Program-made: the position numbers and the translations under genes | Notes under the pieces: generated by a model | Told to the model about the DNA's origin: nothing | Seen by the model: only the letters and a program-made list of their open reading frames with translations | Database searches by the model: none | DNA from: Valencia hispanica | Lineage: Eukaryota; Chordata; Actinopteri; Cyprinodontiformes; Valenciidae | Length of the DNA: 64,000 nt | NCBI GenBank assembly: GCA_963556495.2 | Contig: OY747710.1 | Span: 35,757,000-35,820,999 of the forward strand | Direction: 5' to 3' | Shown: positions 1 through 11,480 of the stretch, piece by piece | Layout of the letters: the number at the start of each line of letters is the position of its first letter | Position numbering within the stretch: the stretch's first letter is position 1

Positions 1-239
1 TTTTACAGAATATGCATTTAGTGAACACATTTCTAAAATGTTTACATTTTCTTTGCATACAGGGTTAAACTCAAATCAAACTATGATTTTCTTTTCTAAT
101 TTAAAGACATTTACATATAGCATTATCAGAATAGAAAACACAATATTCTAAACCCGGGATACTGAACGAAAACCTCATCTTTAGAAATAACTTCAACTTA
201 AAAATTATAATAAATAAAATAAATACATTTTATTCAGTT
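1..239. other. AT-rich intronic sequence
   Basis: No reading frame, repeat boundary or motif recognised. It lies downstream of the RRM2 exon in gene orientation. Confidence 0.5.
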
Positions 240-560
240 TATTTGTAGGGTAACAATTCTCAACAAATTTCATGTAAAGGCACTTTACAAGAAAAACAGC
301 CTTTAAAGTCAATTGGTAAAAGGTGTTCTGTCTTGAAGCCCAGTTGACTACATTGAGTCATTGACTTTCCAGCAATCCCTCCTCCAAAGCAAGAATGTGG
401 TGAATAGTTCCCTTCGATGTGACAGGAAGGGACCTGCAGCAGAACCCGACTCAATATGAGGTGCTGACTTGGGTTTGAAAGGACAGAGGACAGAAAGGAC
501 ACAAAACCCCCCAATAAGCACTGGACCAGCAGTACTTTCTATATTTACAAGAAACTCTAA
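240..560 (-). repeat. L2-like LINE 3' UTR fragment
   Basis: The GGCACTTTACAAGAAA block, the TGAGTCATTGACT block, AGCAATCCCTC and CAGCAGAACCC occur in the same order as in the fragment at 28908-29560. They are the reverse complement of the LINE 3' end at about 4920-5270. It is non-coding and diverged. Confidence 0.55.
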
Positions 561-590
561 AAACTGGTGATTATGTGTAGTATAAACTGA

Positions 591-1120
591 CAGGGGTGGG
601 ATGGTATTGAAATTCGGCCCGGGAGCTTGGATCGGAGAGGACTTTTTTCTGATTCCACAAAGGAAAACAACATAATGCTACTGTTATAATTTTAGTAACA
701 GGTCTAACATAATAATAATAATAATGGGATTTCATGTCATCACAACCAGAGGTGTGTAGTGACTAGTTACATTTACTCAGTTACATTTTGTTGGGATTCA
801 TTTTCCACAAATGTACTGAACAGACTGCATTTCCCAGCATTCTCATTGGTCCATGGCCAATGATGACATCATGAAGTTTATAAAAGACTGGCAATGAATT
901 TGTCTTTGCATGCTGCTCTGCCGGTGGGATGATGGTTATGTAAACCAGACATTAATCGCACTTGCTGGGGCACAAACATTTTCTTGAATAGTCATTTTGG
1001 AAAAAATTACTTTTAGGAGTACTTTTGTTGCACCATACTTTTTACTTTTACTTGGGTAATGTTATTATAAAGCATCACTATTCTAACTTGATTACATTTC
1101 TGGATACTCTACCTACTATG
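591..1120 (+). mobile_element. Truncated hAT-like composite element (copy 1)
   Basis: It starts with the terminal motif CAGGGGTGGG and continues with GAAATTC.GCCC.GGAGCTTGG, matching the reverse complement of the right end of the element at 46391-47940. A second terminal motif, CAGAGGTGTGTAG followed by ACTAGTTACATTTACTC, begins at 747 at the equivalent place to its counterpart in that element, and the inner unit closes near 1120 with TACTCTACC. The far hAT end is missing. No transposase is present. Confidence 0.6.
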
Positions 1121-1194
1121 AGTAATTTCACTGAATCAAAGCAAGCATGTTTAAACCAAAAATGCAGCAGACAAGGACACAAACCTAGGCTACA

Positions 1195-1300
1195 GTTGGT
1201 AGGAGTTTGTCCCATAACTGGTGGGTTGCTGGTTCGAACACCCGCTCAGTCCATCTTGGTCGTTGTGTCCTTGGGCAAGACACTTCCAACAGTCTAAGTC
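1195..1300 (+). repeat. tRNA-derived SINE fragment (AFC-like)
   Basis: It contains a B-box-like GGTTCGAACAC and the downstream block CTTGGTCGTTGTGTCCTTGG.CAAGACACTTC, shared with the longer copy at 51905-52190. The A-box half is poorly preserved. Confidence 0.5.
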
Positions 1301-1304
1301 TATA

Positions 1305-2935
1305 TAGCAGCATATCTGATATAAGAGTACTTTCTATATTAAAGAAAGTAAAAAGTCGATAACACGACAGGGGGGAGGTTCAGCCACTGAGAGGCCGGTT
1401 TATACTTTTGCGTCGAGTCCCTCACGTAGGGTCACTCCTGGACTGGATGTTTCTAATTTTAGCAATATTCCGGAGGTGAAAGAAGGAAATCCTAGAAGCC
1501 TGTTTAATATGGGATTTGAATGTCATGTCTTGATCAAAAATAACGTTGAGGTTCTTTACGTAATTACTGGGGGCCAATTTAATGCTATCCAGATGAAGTG
1601 ATTGACTAACCAGTTTCTTTTTTAGAACTTCTGGTCCAAAGACAGCAACTTCTGTCTTGTCAGAATTTAAGAGCAAAATGTTTAAAGTCATCCATGTTTT
1701 TATGTCTTCTAGACATGCCTGTAATCTACCTAACTGACTGGATTCATTAGGATTCATAGATGAATATAGTTGTGTATCATCGACATAGCTGTGGAAATTT
1801 ATCCCATGCTGTCTAACGATTCTACCAATTGGAAGCATATATAGTAAAAAGAGTTGGTCCAAGTACAGAACCTTGTGGTACTCCACAGGTAACCCTTGAG
1901 TGTGAAGATTTATCATTTACATGAACAAAGTGGAATCTGTCAGACAAATATGATTTAGACCAGCCTAGTATTGTCCCTTTGATCCCTGCAACATGTTTAA
2001 GTCTTTCTAAGAGAATATTGTGATTGACTGTTTCAAAAGCAGCACTGAGATCTAACAAAACAAGACACAAGTCCATTATCCGAGGCCATGAGAATATCAT
2101 TAGTAACCTTCACCAGTGCTGTTTCAGCACTCTGATGAGCTCTAAAACCTGCCTGAAACTCTTCAAATAGGTCATTACTGTTTAGAGGCTCACCAAATTG
2201 ATTAGCAACTATTTTCTCAATGATTTTGGATAAGAAAGGAAGGTTAGATATAGGTCTGTAATTAACTAAGTCATCTTGATCAAGGGAAGGTTTCTTAAGT
2301 AAAGGTTTAAGTACAGCAATTTTAAATTCCTGTGGTACATATCCATTTACTAAGGATAGATTCATCATATCTAAAATGGGGCCAGTAACCAAATGGAATG
2401 CTTCCTTAAATAATGTGGTTGGGATTGGGTCCAACATACAAGTTGAAGGTTTAGATCAGGCTAATATTTTTGATAATTCCGAAAGCTCGACTGAATCAAA
2501 ATAGTCTAAACACAAATCAGGTTCTACAGTTCTCTCTTATGCTGCCTCACTTACTGAGAAAGAAGTAATAATGTTTGGGAGGATGCCAATGATTTTATTT
2601 TTAATAGAATTAATTTTTTTTATGAAGAATCCCATAAAGTCATCACTACTAAGAGCTGGGGGAATAGTTGGCTCAACAGAGCTATGACTCTGTGTAAGTT
2701 TGGCAACTGTACTAAAAACAAACCTAGGATTGTTTGCCTCTATTAATGATGAAAAATATGCTGTTCTAGCTTGTTGAAAGGTCTTTTTATACAGCAGTAG
2801 ACTGTTATTCCAGGTTAAATATGAATCCTCTAGGTGTATAGAGCGCCATTTTCTCTCCAATTTCTTTGTATTCTGCTTTAAAGTACACAGCTCTTCATTA
2901 AACCATGGAGTCAGCCTCCTATGGCTAATTGCTTT
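1305..2935 (-). pseudogene. Decayed L2/CR1-type LINE: linker, reverse transcriptase and 3' UTR start
   Basis: On the minus strand three overlapping frames give one LINE polyprotein. First comes a linker near 2860-2537. Next is the N-terminal RT (2437-2033), with LKPLLKKP and NYRPISNLPFLSKIIEK. Then comes the palm (2100-1822), with LLDLSAAFETVNHNILLERL and GVPQGSVLGPTLF, and the catalytic motif as HSYVDDTQLY, with a C-terminal part (1916-1422). Frame changes lie between the blocks, so it is dead. The 3' UTR segment at 1305-1400 repeats, inverted, the UTR at about 4545-4640. The VDDTQLY motif and 3' end type point to the CR1/L2 group (Maui-like). Confidence 0.85.
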
Positions 2936-3470
2936 CTTTTTTAAGATATATATGTATATGTATGTACATTGTACAGCAATTGTAATATGTGATATTAAGC
3001 ATATTAAAGAAAGCTCACATGCAAATTTGTCATTTTCAAAAGGTTATTGCCTTGCATGAAAATCTGTTAACACACATGCAGAATCAAATGGCATGTCCAA
3101 ATAGTAACAAAATATTTATTCACAACACGAGTGGGTAAGCTCTGCAGACTGATGGTAGAGATCAGCGAAGGTGAGCAGCGGCAGTACCGCTCAGAAAGAT
3201 TTTCTATAAAGGAAGATGCCTCACTCACGCACACAACCAAACACAAAGCAGGATAATGACAGTGACCTAACTGCAACTGCTTTTAGAGTAAAAAAAAAAA
3301 CCTTAGGGCTACCAGCCCAGAACAGAACTAATTGTTTTGGCTCCTTGTCTGAATTAAATCACACTACACTCATCTTTTTTTAGGTTCGTTAGGATGCCGA
3401 AAAGTATTCCGATTTTTATATAAATATAAATTCCATAGTAAACAGGTTTCTAGGCTTTACTTATTTCACC
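2936..3470. other. Spacer between two oppositely oriented L2 fragments
   Basis: AT-rich with short TATATG and poly-A runs. No gene or clear repeat seen. Confidence 0.4.
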
Positions 3471-3895
3471 TCAGGAATATTGCTTAAATTTGAAACATCC
3501 TGTCCAGGAGTGATGCTGAAAAGCTAGTCCATGAATTTTTTACTTCAAGGCTGAACTACAGTAATTCTTTACTATCAGGAAGTCCACAAAATGTAATTAA
3601 AAGCCTTCAGTTGATCCAAAATACTGCAGCAAGAGTTCTGATGAATATTAAAAAGAGAGATCACATTTCTCCTGTTTTAGCTTCCCTTCATAGGCTCCCT
3701 GTTAAATCCAGAATAGAATTTAAGATCCTCCTTATAACATACAAAGCCCTTAACAATCAAGCTCCATCATCCATCTGATAGTTCCATATGTTCCCAACAG
3801 AGCACTTCGCTCTCAGACTGCATGTTTACTGGTGGTTCCTGGGATTTCTAAAAGTAGAATGGGAGGCAGATCTTTTAGTTATCAGGCTCCTCTCC

Positions 3896-4181
3896 TGTCA
3901 CGTTGTGACGTCTGTCTCTGTCTTTGTCCGTCCCTGTGCCCTTAATTGTCCCCAGCCATTCCTTGTCTCCCTAATTACCTTTCCTGTGTATATATGTCCC
4001 TGTGTTTTTTAATGTTTTGGCAGATCATCGTCATTTCCATGTCTTCCCTCCCTGGTGGTCATCATGTTCAAGTTACGTCCTTGTCTCTTTGCTCCCTGAG
4101 TTTCGACCAATTATTATTAAATATGAGTTTTTCGAATGCCAAACATCTCTCTGCGCCTGGGTCCTCTCTCCAAAACATGAC
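3896..4181 (+). mobile_element. Probable solo LTR (sushi/gypsy type) inside the L2 fragment
   Basis: The insert starts TGTCACG and ends CATGAC. It interrupts a LINE reading segment that resumes immediately after it. The flanks CTCTCC and CTCTGC look like a decayed target duplication. Inside are a TATATAT box-like motif, TATTAAA near 4118 as a possible poly-A signal and a pyrimidine-rich end GGGTCCTCTC, as in fish Ty3/gypsy LTRs. No second LTR or internal region is present. Confidence 0.6.
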
Positions 4182-4314
4182 CTCTGCTTTGGAACCAGCT
4201 TCCAGTTTTAGTCCGTGAGGCAGACACTCTGTCTACTTTTAAGGCCAGGCTAAAAACTTTCCTTTTTGATAAAGCTTATAGTTAGAGTTACTTACTGTAG
4301 GTCATCCTAAACTA

Positions 4315-4893
4315 TCTCTGTAGTTATGCTGCTATAGGCTTAGACTACTGGAGGGCAGACTGACCACTTTTCTTCACTCTGCTACTTTCTTTTCTTATAT
4401 TCTCCAGTTGTATTATATGTTGTTATTTCTACTGTTAACTGTGTTTTTTCTCAGTGTTTTTCTTTCCATAGAAGGTACACCTGGTCTGGTATCCTGCTTA
4501 GCTGCAATGCCCTGTTGGACGTGGTTGTCGACTGGGATGATGGTCTCAGTGGCTGAACCTCCCCCGTGTCGTATTATCGACTTTTTACTTTCTTTAATAT
4601 AGAAAGTACTCTTATATCAGATATGCTGCTATATAGGCTTAGACTGTTGGAAGACAGACTAACCACTTTTCTTCACTCTACTTTTATCTTCTCCAGTTGC
4701 ATTATTTGATGTTATTTCGACTATTAGCTTTGTTTTCTCAGTGTTTTTATCTCCATAGAAGCTACACCTGATCTCGTGTCCTGCTTACCTGCAATGCCCT
4801 GTTGGACGGGGGGCATCCCAGTAACTGAGCATTCCCCATGTCTTGTTATCAACTTTTTACTTTTTTTAATATAGAAAGTACTCTTACATCCAT
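4315..4893 (+). repeat. Two tandem units within the L2 3' UTR
   Basis: Unit 1 (about 4315-4627) and unit 2 (about 4628-4893) both run from a GGCTTAGACT block, through TTCTCAGTGTTTTT and CAATGCCCTGTTGGACG, to CTTTTTACTTT and AATATAGAAAGTACTCTTA. A related unit lies inverted at about 29270-29540. Confidence 0.7.
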
Positions 4894-5275
4894 TTTATTT
4901 GTTCTTTCTGTGTCTCTGCTCTGTCCTTTTGAAACCCCAGGCGGCCGTGGCAGATGGCCACTCGTACTGAGCCAGGTTCTGCTGGAGGTTTCTTCCTGTT
5001 AAAGGGGAGTTTTTCCTCTCCACTGTCGCTACATGCTTGCTTGGTACGAAGGATTGCTGAGGGATTACTGTGGTTGGAGTCTGCATCAACGGGGTGCTAC
5101 TGCAAGTCAATGACTCGATGCAATCTGCTGGGATTCCCTAAATAGAAAACTACCTAAAACTTTAAACTGATTGGAATGTTTGTATTGAAATCACTTTCTT
5201 GTAAAGGGCCTTGAGACGACATCTGTTGTGAAGCGGCGCTATATAAATAAACTGAATTGAATTGAATATAAATCC

Positions 5276-5716
5276 AGTTGAGTCCAAACAATGTTTGCAG
5301 TTTTCATTATGAAGTCAACTTTGCTTCTCTTGTTTGGGCAAGAGTCGTAACCAGGACTCATTAAAATGTAAGATTTCATATCTCAAGCTAAATTTAAACT
5401 ACAAAACTCACAACAACAAACACAATGTTTTTTTGTCCCAAAGCAAGAAGCAAAAAACATCTACTACTTTTTGTCATAGGGGTAATTTTTCTTTACTTTC
5501 TAAGCACACATTCGTTGTACTGAGAATATAAACTTGTTTCTGAATTAATGGACATATAGAAAATAAAACAAATGAACACATTCTCTCTGTGAGGCTGAAT
5601 TCATGGACGTTATAAGTCATGAATCCACCTAATCCTTAGTTCCCAACATGATAGATAAACACAAACTTAAATCTACATGACTCTCAGAGCGATGTGTTTT
5701 TTAAGTGTGTACGTAC
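5276..5716. other. Intron next to the RRM2 exon donor
   Basis: AT-rich and non-repetitive. The canonical donor GTACGT lies at its right edge on the minus strand. Nothing else recognised. Confidence 0.5.
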
Positions 5717-5874
5717 CTCGCAAAGCCGACTCCTCTGCTCAAACCATTGGCATCTCTAAGTATCCGTGTGGAAATAACATGACCAAAGGGTTTCAGCATG
5801 TTTTCCAGCTCCTGCTCATCCATTGACACAGGCAGGTTGGATATGTAGAGGTTTGTAGGGTCCTGCTCCTGTTG
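5717..5874 (-). CDS. rbms3: rbms3 coding exon, RRM2
   Basis: This 158 bp exon encodes 52 residues plus two bases of an Arg codon. It opens with QQEQDPTN (inter-RRM linker), then RNP2 [23 protein letters not shown] (first helix and strand), ISTRILRD, and the beginning of RNP1 (SRGVGFA). A strong pyrimidine tract ending CCACAG precedes it, and the donor AG|GTACGT is canonical. The split Arg codon fits the next RBMS exon, which normally begins with the Met-Glu-Ser part of RNP1; that exon is not in the 5.7 kb to the left. The protein uses its two RRMs to bind A/U-rich RNA or DNA. FGHV and RDANG fit remembered RBMS3 better than RBMS1. No stop, frameshift or unusual substitution is seen, so the gene looks functional. 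Confidence 0.95.
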
Positions 5875-8464
5875 CTGTGGAGATGGGTGAAATATAAGGA
5901 AAAAATGTTTAGCATCAGTCTTAATGGCAAGAGGAAAAAAAAACATATACTGATTGTCTCTTTTATTGTAGAGAAGTACACAGTTAACTGTCATGGCACT
6001 TTACATTTTCCCCTTAAAAAAAAACCCCAAACACAACTGCAAAAATTAAAATAAAACTTGTTTAATTGCTGTCTGATGCACTGAAGGATATACTGTTTAT
6101 TTCCATATGTTTGACTGGATTTTTTACTGAAAAATAGCAGTGAATTAAACCCAAGAGGCATGCTCCTAAGGGGAGTGGAAACTGTTTTCTAAAATGCATT
6201 TCCCTAACTCCACAATTCAAAACCCCTGAAGCAAGAAAGAAAACCCCTATGGATAAAGAAATGCTATCAAAGTTGAAATAAATCTTAATGTGGTAAGAGG
6301 GGGCCTCCTTCTCATGTGTCACTCAGTGAGTTAAGATGCATACACTTATATTGTTTGTTTTCTGTTTGACAGAACTCAATGCAAATTATCCACTGCAAGA
6401 GATCAACATCTCTCTGTGTGGTGTTTGTCAAATAAAGGGGGATGACTGCACGGAAAGGTTGTAGTGAAATAGTTGTTTGATATGTAACATGCAGCAGAGA
6501 AAGAAAAACTGTGAATGAATCTTCCAGAAATGACAAAGTCTCAATTTTTGGAATTCCATAAAAGCTAGCAAGATATACAGGTCTAAAACGACTGAAAAAA
6601 AGATGATCATTTTTTATCAAATTAAAATTATAATTGTATATAAAAACCTATGAAATTATATAATGATTCCATATAATGTCAAACATATTGACAATTATCT
6701 TAGGAATAAAAGGTTATTGGAATAAAGGCTATAAATAATTTTTTTTCTTCAATATTTGACTTAACCATTACAAAATAAGGCCTTGGAGTCTGTACCTCAT
6801 TAAAGGCTATTCTTAAAATATGTATAGAGCAATCTTTAACTTTTGTAATAACCTGGCCCTTGCCTCCTGTAGTATTTAGATCATCCCCGAGAGAGCATAA
6901 GAACAGAAAAACACTCAGTACTGCAGGTTTTTGAGGAAAATGTCAATTCTATTAAAGAGATAGTAGTGTCAGAAATAATAAGGGTCAACATTATATCTGA
7001 AAATAACTGTCTATTACACACTATGTCCATGTATTTTGGTTTTAATCCAAGTTGGGTTTAGCTGACATTTTTTGAATTGTTTCAGAATCCCTGATCAAGT
7101 CAAAATAAGTCTAAACAACCTCATCTTAGTATGTATGATTTTTTTTGGAATGTTATAAACAACATATAGCACAGTTTGAAATAATAATAAAAACCCAAGT
7201 TAAATATATTTTCGTCAAAGTGTGTACAAAGAGTTCAAAAGGAAGTATGGATGGTACAAAACATCTCGTGGCAGACAGCTTCATTTCAAATGTGGAAAAT
7301 CTGGTGTGAAATTACCAAAACTACAAAGGTCCAAAATGGAAAACGGAAGAAATAACCAGCACTTTATGATAAGTTGTATACATCATATGTTCAGTTTGAT
7401 TTAAGTCATTAAGTGTGTGGCAATAACTTTCCTGCTATGCAAACACTTTCTCTTTCTGTGACATAACAGAGACCCTTTGTGCTCTTAAAAGACCTAAATT
7501 TTGCATTTATCCATGGTGGATTGGTTAATGTTTGAAGAGAGAGAACTCAAGCCGAGAAGACTGCGACCAAAGCCATTTATATAAGAAATAACTCAGAGCA
7601 GGCAGAACAGTCCCAATGGAAAATTCTGAAATACTTCACTTTTTCTTTTGAATTCTAAAAATCTACGTGCAAGGTTCATGGCAGACAAGGATTTTCTTTT
7701 GTCAGTTTCGAACCTAATGATTGCGGCGGTTGTCTTCACATATGGGGCAACTGGCTTTGAATATTATCTGTGGCGTTTGCGTGCATGCTTGTGTGCGCTC
7801 ATATTAAGACAAGAAGGGGGACACATGAAAGAAGTAACATCAAAGAAGTTGAGTGTAACAGCTGTGGAATCTGTCACTGGTCTTAGAATCATCTCCATGA
7901 AAGAGTTACGTCACTGAAATCATTCTTGGTTCATCTCGCATGATTAAAGTGAAGCAGGTTTTGACACTTTCCATCTCAGACCTTATTAAAATATTTCTGG
8001 GATAGAGTCACAAGGTGAAATGTCAACCAGGGGGACACCAGGGCACCGTGTGTGGGATCTATTTGCTCATTCTTGTACCAGAACAGAAACTTTACCATAA
8101 AAGGAATGGGTGAAAAAGTATCTATGAAATTTTAATGTATGAAAGCACTCTTCAAAAGGAGCCTAGGAAAGGAAATTAAAAACAAGCACAGGTAATCTAA
8201 TTGGATAAATCGAGGTGTGCAACAAAAACAATTAACTAGACCAAACGTATGGTTTTATTAATGCAGAGATTAGAACCAATCTCACAGGGTGGTGGATTTT
8301 GTCTTCTATTACTTAAATAAAGTACATTAACAAAGAAATCAAATAGCATCAAATATAAACAGAAGGAATAAGCATATGATAAAAACCATGTTTTAATGTT
8401 TTGTTTAAATACTGTTAGTGCCACATACCTATTAATATATTACTTGTCAAGACCGTTAAGCATA
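5875..8464. other. Intronic sequence upstream of the RRM2 acceptor
   Basis: On the minus strand the segment next to 5875 is a pyrimidine tract ending CACCCATCTCCACAG. The remainder is AT-rich with several 60-100 codon open frames that show no domain, codon bias or splice context. No transposon boundary was recognised. Confidence 0.5.
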
Positions 8465-9558
8465 AAGACTGGTTCAGAACAAACAGAAATCACATGTGGA
8501 GGTGCCCCAGGGTTCCATCTAAGGGCCTTTCCTATTTAATATCTACATGCTCCCACTAGGCCAGATTATAGCAACCAATAACATTAGCTACCATAACTAC
8601 ACGGATGATACTCAGCTTTACATTCCAATGTCACCAGGTGACTTTGAACCTGTTCAAACCCTAAATCAATGCATCAACCAAATAAAGGGATGGATGTGCC
8701 ATAACGTTCTCCAGCTAAACAGAAACAAAACCGAAGTAATTATTTTTTGACCTAAAGAGGAACAATCAAGAGTCAGCACACAGCTTCTATTAATACAGCT
8801 AGAAACTACTGATCAGGCCGGAAATCTAAGTGTAGTAATGGACTCAGACCTGGACCTCCAAGGTCACATAAAGGGAATAACAAGGTCAGCTTTCTATCAC
8901 CTGAAGAACATTTCTAGAATTAAAGGACTAATGTTGCAACAGGACCTCGAAAAGCTCATCCATGCGTTTATCTTTTGTCGGACAGGTCTACCTAAAAAGT
9001 CAATTGAACAGCTGCAGCTGATTCAGAACGCCGCTGCTTGCTTACTCACTAGGACCAGGAAAGTAGAGCACATCACCCCAGTTCTACAGTCCTTACACTG
9101 GATCCCTGTAGCTCAGAGAATAGATTTCAAAATACTCCTACTAGTTTATAAATCATTAAATGGCTTAGCACCAAAATATGTTGAAGACCTGTTGTCACCA
9201 TACCAACCACCGAGACCACTCAGGTCCTCCAACTCTAGCCTACTAAACATCCCTAGACTCAGAACCAAACACGGAGAAGCAGCTTTCAGTTTGTATGCTC
9301 CTCTTATCTGGAACAGACTTCCTGACGAGTGCAGAGCTGCTGAGACTCTGAACTGAAATCTTGACTAAAAACTCATTTGTTTAAAATTGCCTTTGAGTAA
9401 ATGACTGACGCAATCTGCTGGGATTCCTTAAATAGGAAACTTTTTAACTGATTGGAATGTTTGTATAAATGTATTGAAATGACTTCTTGTTAAGTGCCTT
9501 GAGATGACATCTGTTGTGAATTGGCGCTATATAAATAAACTGAATTGAATTGAATTGT
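8465..9558 (+). pseudogene. 5'-truncated L2/Maui-like LINE (RT C-terminal half and 3' tail)
   Basis: It begins inside RT with a GGVPQG-type motif read from CATGTGGAGGTGCCCCAGGG. It continues with MLPLGQIIA and the catalytic motif as NYTDDTQLY (8547-8750). A stop and frame change follow, then FYHLKNISRI, KKSIEQLQLIQNAAACLL, HITPVLQSLHWIPV, LVYKSLNGLAPKYV, PLIWNRLPDECRAAETL (8838-9356). The 3' end has TGAGATGACATCTGTTGTG, GGCGCTATATAAATAAACTG and an (AATTG)n-like tail. The canonical YADD Ala is Thr here. It is relatively well preserved. Confidence 0.88.
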
Positions 9559-9569
9559 CATATGTATCA

Positions 9570-9766
9570 AATGTGTTCATGCTCTCTTGCCTTACTGATG
9601 TTTCTCTTGCTTTATTGACTTTCAATTTCCAATGTATTATTCTGTTTTTTCTTTTGTTTTTGTTTTTTCTCTTTTTTTAAATCACCAAATCAAGTAAAGC
9701 ACCTTGAATTACCCTGTTGTTGAAAGTGTGCTATACAAATAAAATGACCTTGCCTTGCCTTGCCTA
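9570..9766 (+). repeat. LINE 3' end with (CCTTG)n tail
   Basis: The block AAAGCACCTTGAATTACC, then GTTGTTGAAAGTGTGCTA, CAAATAAAAT and a CCTTG tandem tail match the 3' ends at 45785-45922 and, inverted, 31227-31340. Only the UTR is left. Confidence 0.75.
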
Positions 9767-10119
9767 AGGAGTCTATATTATATTTTCTTAAGACAACTGC
9801 TCGGCATTATAATTGCAGCGAGTTGTTGAAACAACCCAAATGTAGGTGCATTGGAAGATGTTGCAACATGCAATAAAATGGTTAATTACAATACAAATTT
9901 TTAATTTGTAGAATTTGAAAATTCTAGAATTGTGCTGCTCTGGGCGGCTGCATGTTGGATTGGCTCTGTTGGCTACATATTCAGTTTCATTTTTTCAGAC
10001 GGTTCCCATGTTTTCTTTTTAAAAGATTGCATTTTTTGGATCTGTATACTTTCTAGTTTTTTGTGCAGTGAAGCTGGAAGGATTTTTGCTGTTCATTTTT
10101 GACTTTTTGATAATTTGTT
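9767..10119. other. Unassigned sequence before a LINE
   Basis: AT-rich; no motif recognised. Its right part may be 5' UTR of the LINE that follows. Confidence 0.4.
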
Positions 10120-11480
10120 ATGATGCGTAACCATTGCAACAAGGTGGTTTACAGCTGGGAGCAGCTGATTAACATAGGAAAAAATGAAATAATATCTCAA
10201 CTGAAGCCACAAATCCCTGATGAGTTGAGAAGGAAGAGGAGAGGATATTGAGCAGTAGCAAAAAGGAGACAGAGAAGGAGGAAGTTTAAACCATCTCTTC
10301 CATCGATCATAATGGGCAATGTGAGATCACTAGCTAACAAGATGGATGAACTTCAAGCCCTTACAAGGACTCAGCCAGAGTATCTGGAATGGAGTGTTAT
10401 GTGTTTCACTGAGACATGGCTGCAAGATCATATCCTCGACAGCAACGTCTCTCTCTGCCAGGCTTTCTGACTATACGAGCAGACAGAAATCTGAAGACGA
10501 GCAGGAAAAGAAAAGGAGGTGGAGTAGCATTGCTTGTCAACCACAGATGGTGTCATCCAGGACATGTTACTGTGAAGTATCGTCTCTGCAGTCCAGATAT
10601 TTAAATCTTGGCGGTAAGTTATCATAAATATTATTTAACAAGAGAGTTCACCAGTGTTATTTTGGCAGTTGTTTACATTGCACCTTCAGCCGTTGCCGAC
10701 AATGCATGTAATGTTATCAGTTCCGTTGTTGCTAACCTACAGACCCAGCACCCCAATTCATCTGGTATCTGGTGACTTTAATCATGCCTCGCCCTCTACT
10801 ACACTTCCAACATTTCAACAGTTTGTCAGCTGATCCACAAGAGAAAACAAGACCTTGGATTTGTTTTATGCAAATGTAAAGGATGCATACATTTCCAAAC
10901 CAAGACCTCCTTTGGGACAATCAGATCACAATCTTGTCTTTCTCTGCTCAGAATATAAACCACTTGTTCAGACGATTATATATACCTTGGAGTTCACCTG
11001 GACAGCAGACTGAACAGTGAAGTGACAAATCAGACTGTACTTCTTGAGGAAGCTTAGGTTCTTCAAGGTAAGCAGCAAGATCTTCTACAAGTCTGTTGTG
11101 GAGAGTGTAATATCTTCAGTCATCATCAGCATCAGCAAGGGGTAGCAGCATCAGAGCCAGGGACATTAAAAGGCTAAACAACCTGATCAAGAAGGCTGGT
11201 TCCGTTCTTGGCACTACTGTGGAACCACTGGAGATGATGATGCAAAGAAGAATTCTTCATAAAATGGACAACTCTGAGCATCCTCTTCATGAGACTATCC
11301 TACAACAACAGAGTGTCTTCAGTCAGAGGCTTCTTCAGCTTTGCTGCAACAGAGACCGCTACAGGAAATCCTTCCTTCCTACGGCCATCATGATCGACAA
11401 AAACTCCCTACAGGATTAATTGAATGAGCTACAACAACACTTAATTTCCCTCTGGGATCAATGAAATATTTTTGAATTGA
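10120..11480 (+). pseudogene. Internally deleted Rex1/Babar-like LINE
   Basis: The start encodes a basic leader (RRKRRG, KRRQRRRKFKPSLPSIIMGN) and an apurinic-type endonuclease: NKMDELQAL, CFTETWLQDH, KGGGVAL, FTSVILAVVYIAPSAVADNA. Frameshifts follow, then the SDH-type segment (FGTIRSQS-). Near 10965 the sequence jumps from the endonuclease end to an RT C-terminal YLGVHLDSRLN segment, so about the whole RT core is deleted. The 3' end reads TTCCCTCTGGGATCAATGAA with a GAATTGAA tail. It is closely related to the copy at 62653-64000. The clade name is from memory of EN motifs; Jockey/CR1-group is safer. Confidence 0.82.

Larger units (their letters stand above)
3471..5275 (+). mobile_element. 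L2/Maui-like LINE 3' portion, interrupted by a solo LTR
   Basis: The plus strand encodes a decayed RT C-terminus (LVHEFF, YSNSLLSG, SLQLIQN.AARVL, HISPVLASLHRLPV, FKILL.TYKALN), split at 3896-4181 by an insertion. It resumes with GGAACCAGCTTCCAG, VR.ADTLSTF-type sequence and a long 3' UTR. The UTR contains two tandem related units (4315-4893). It ends with the GGCGCTATATAAATAAACTG block and a short (AATTG)n-like tail at 5250-5270. It is 5' truncated and cannot be translated intact. Confidence 0.85.

Noticed and set aside
3788..4218. Three overlapping 69-90 codon frames
   Set aside because: They lie mostly in the probable solo LTR and share no domain.
6062..6620. Minus-strand frames between exon and L2 copy
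   Set aside because: AT-rich chance frames without domain or splice context; do not extend rbms3.
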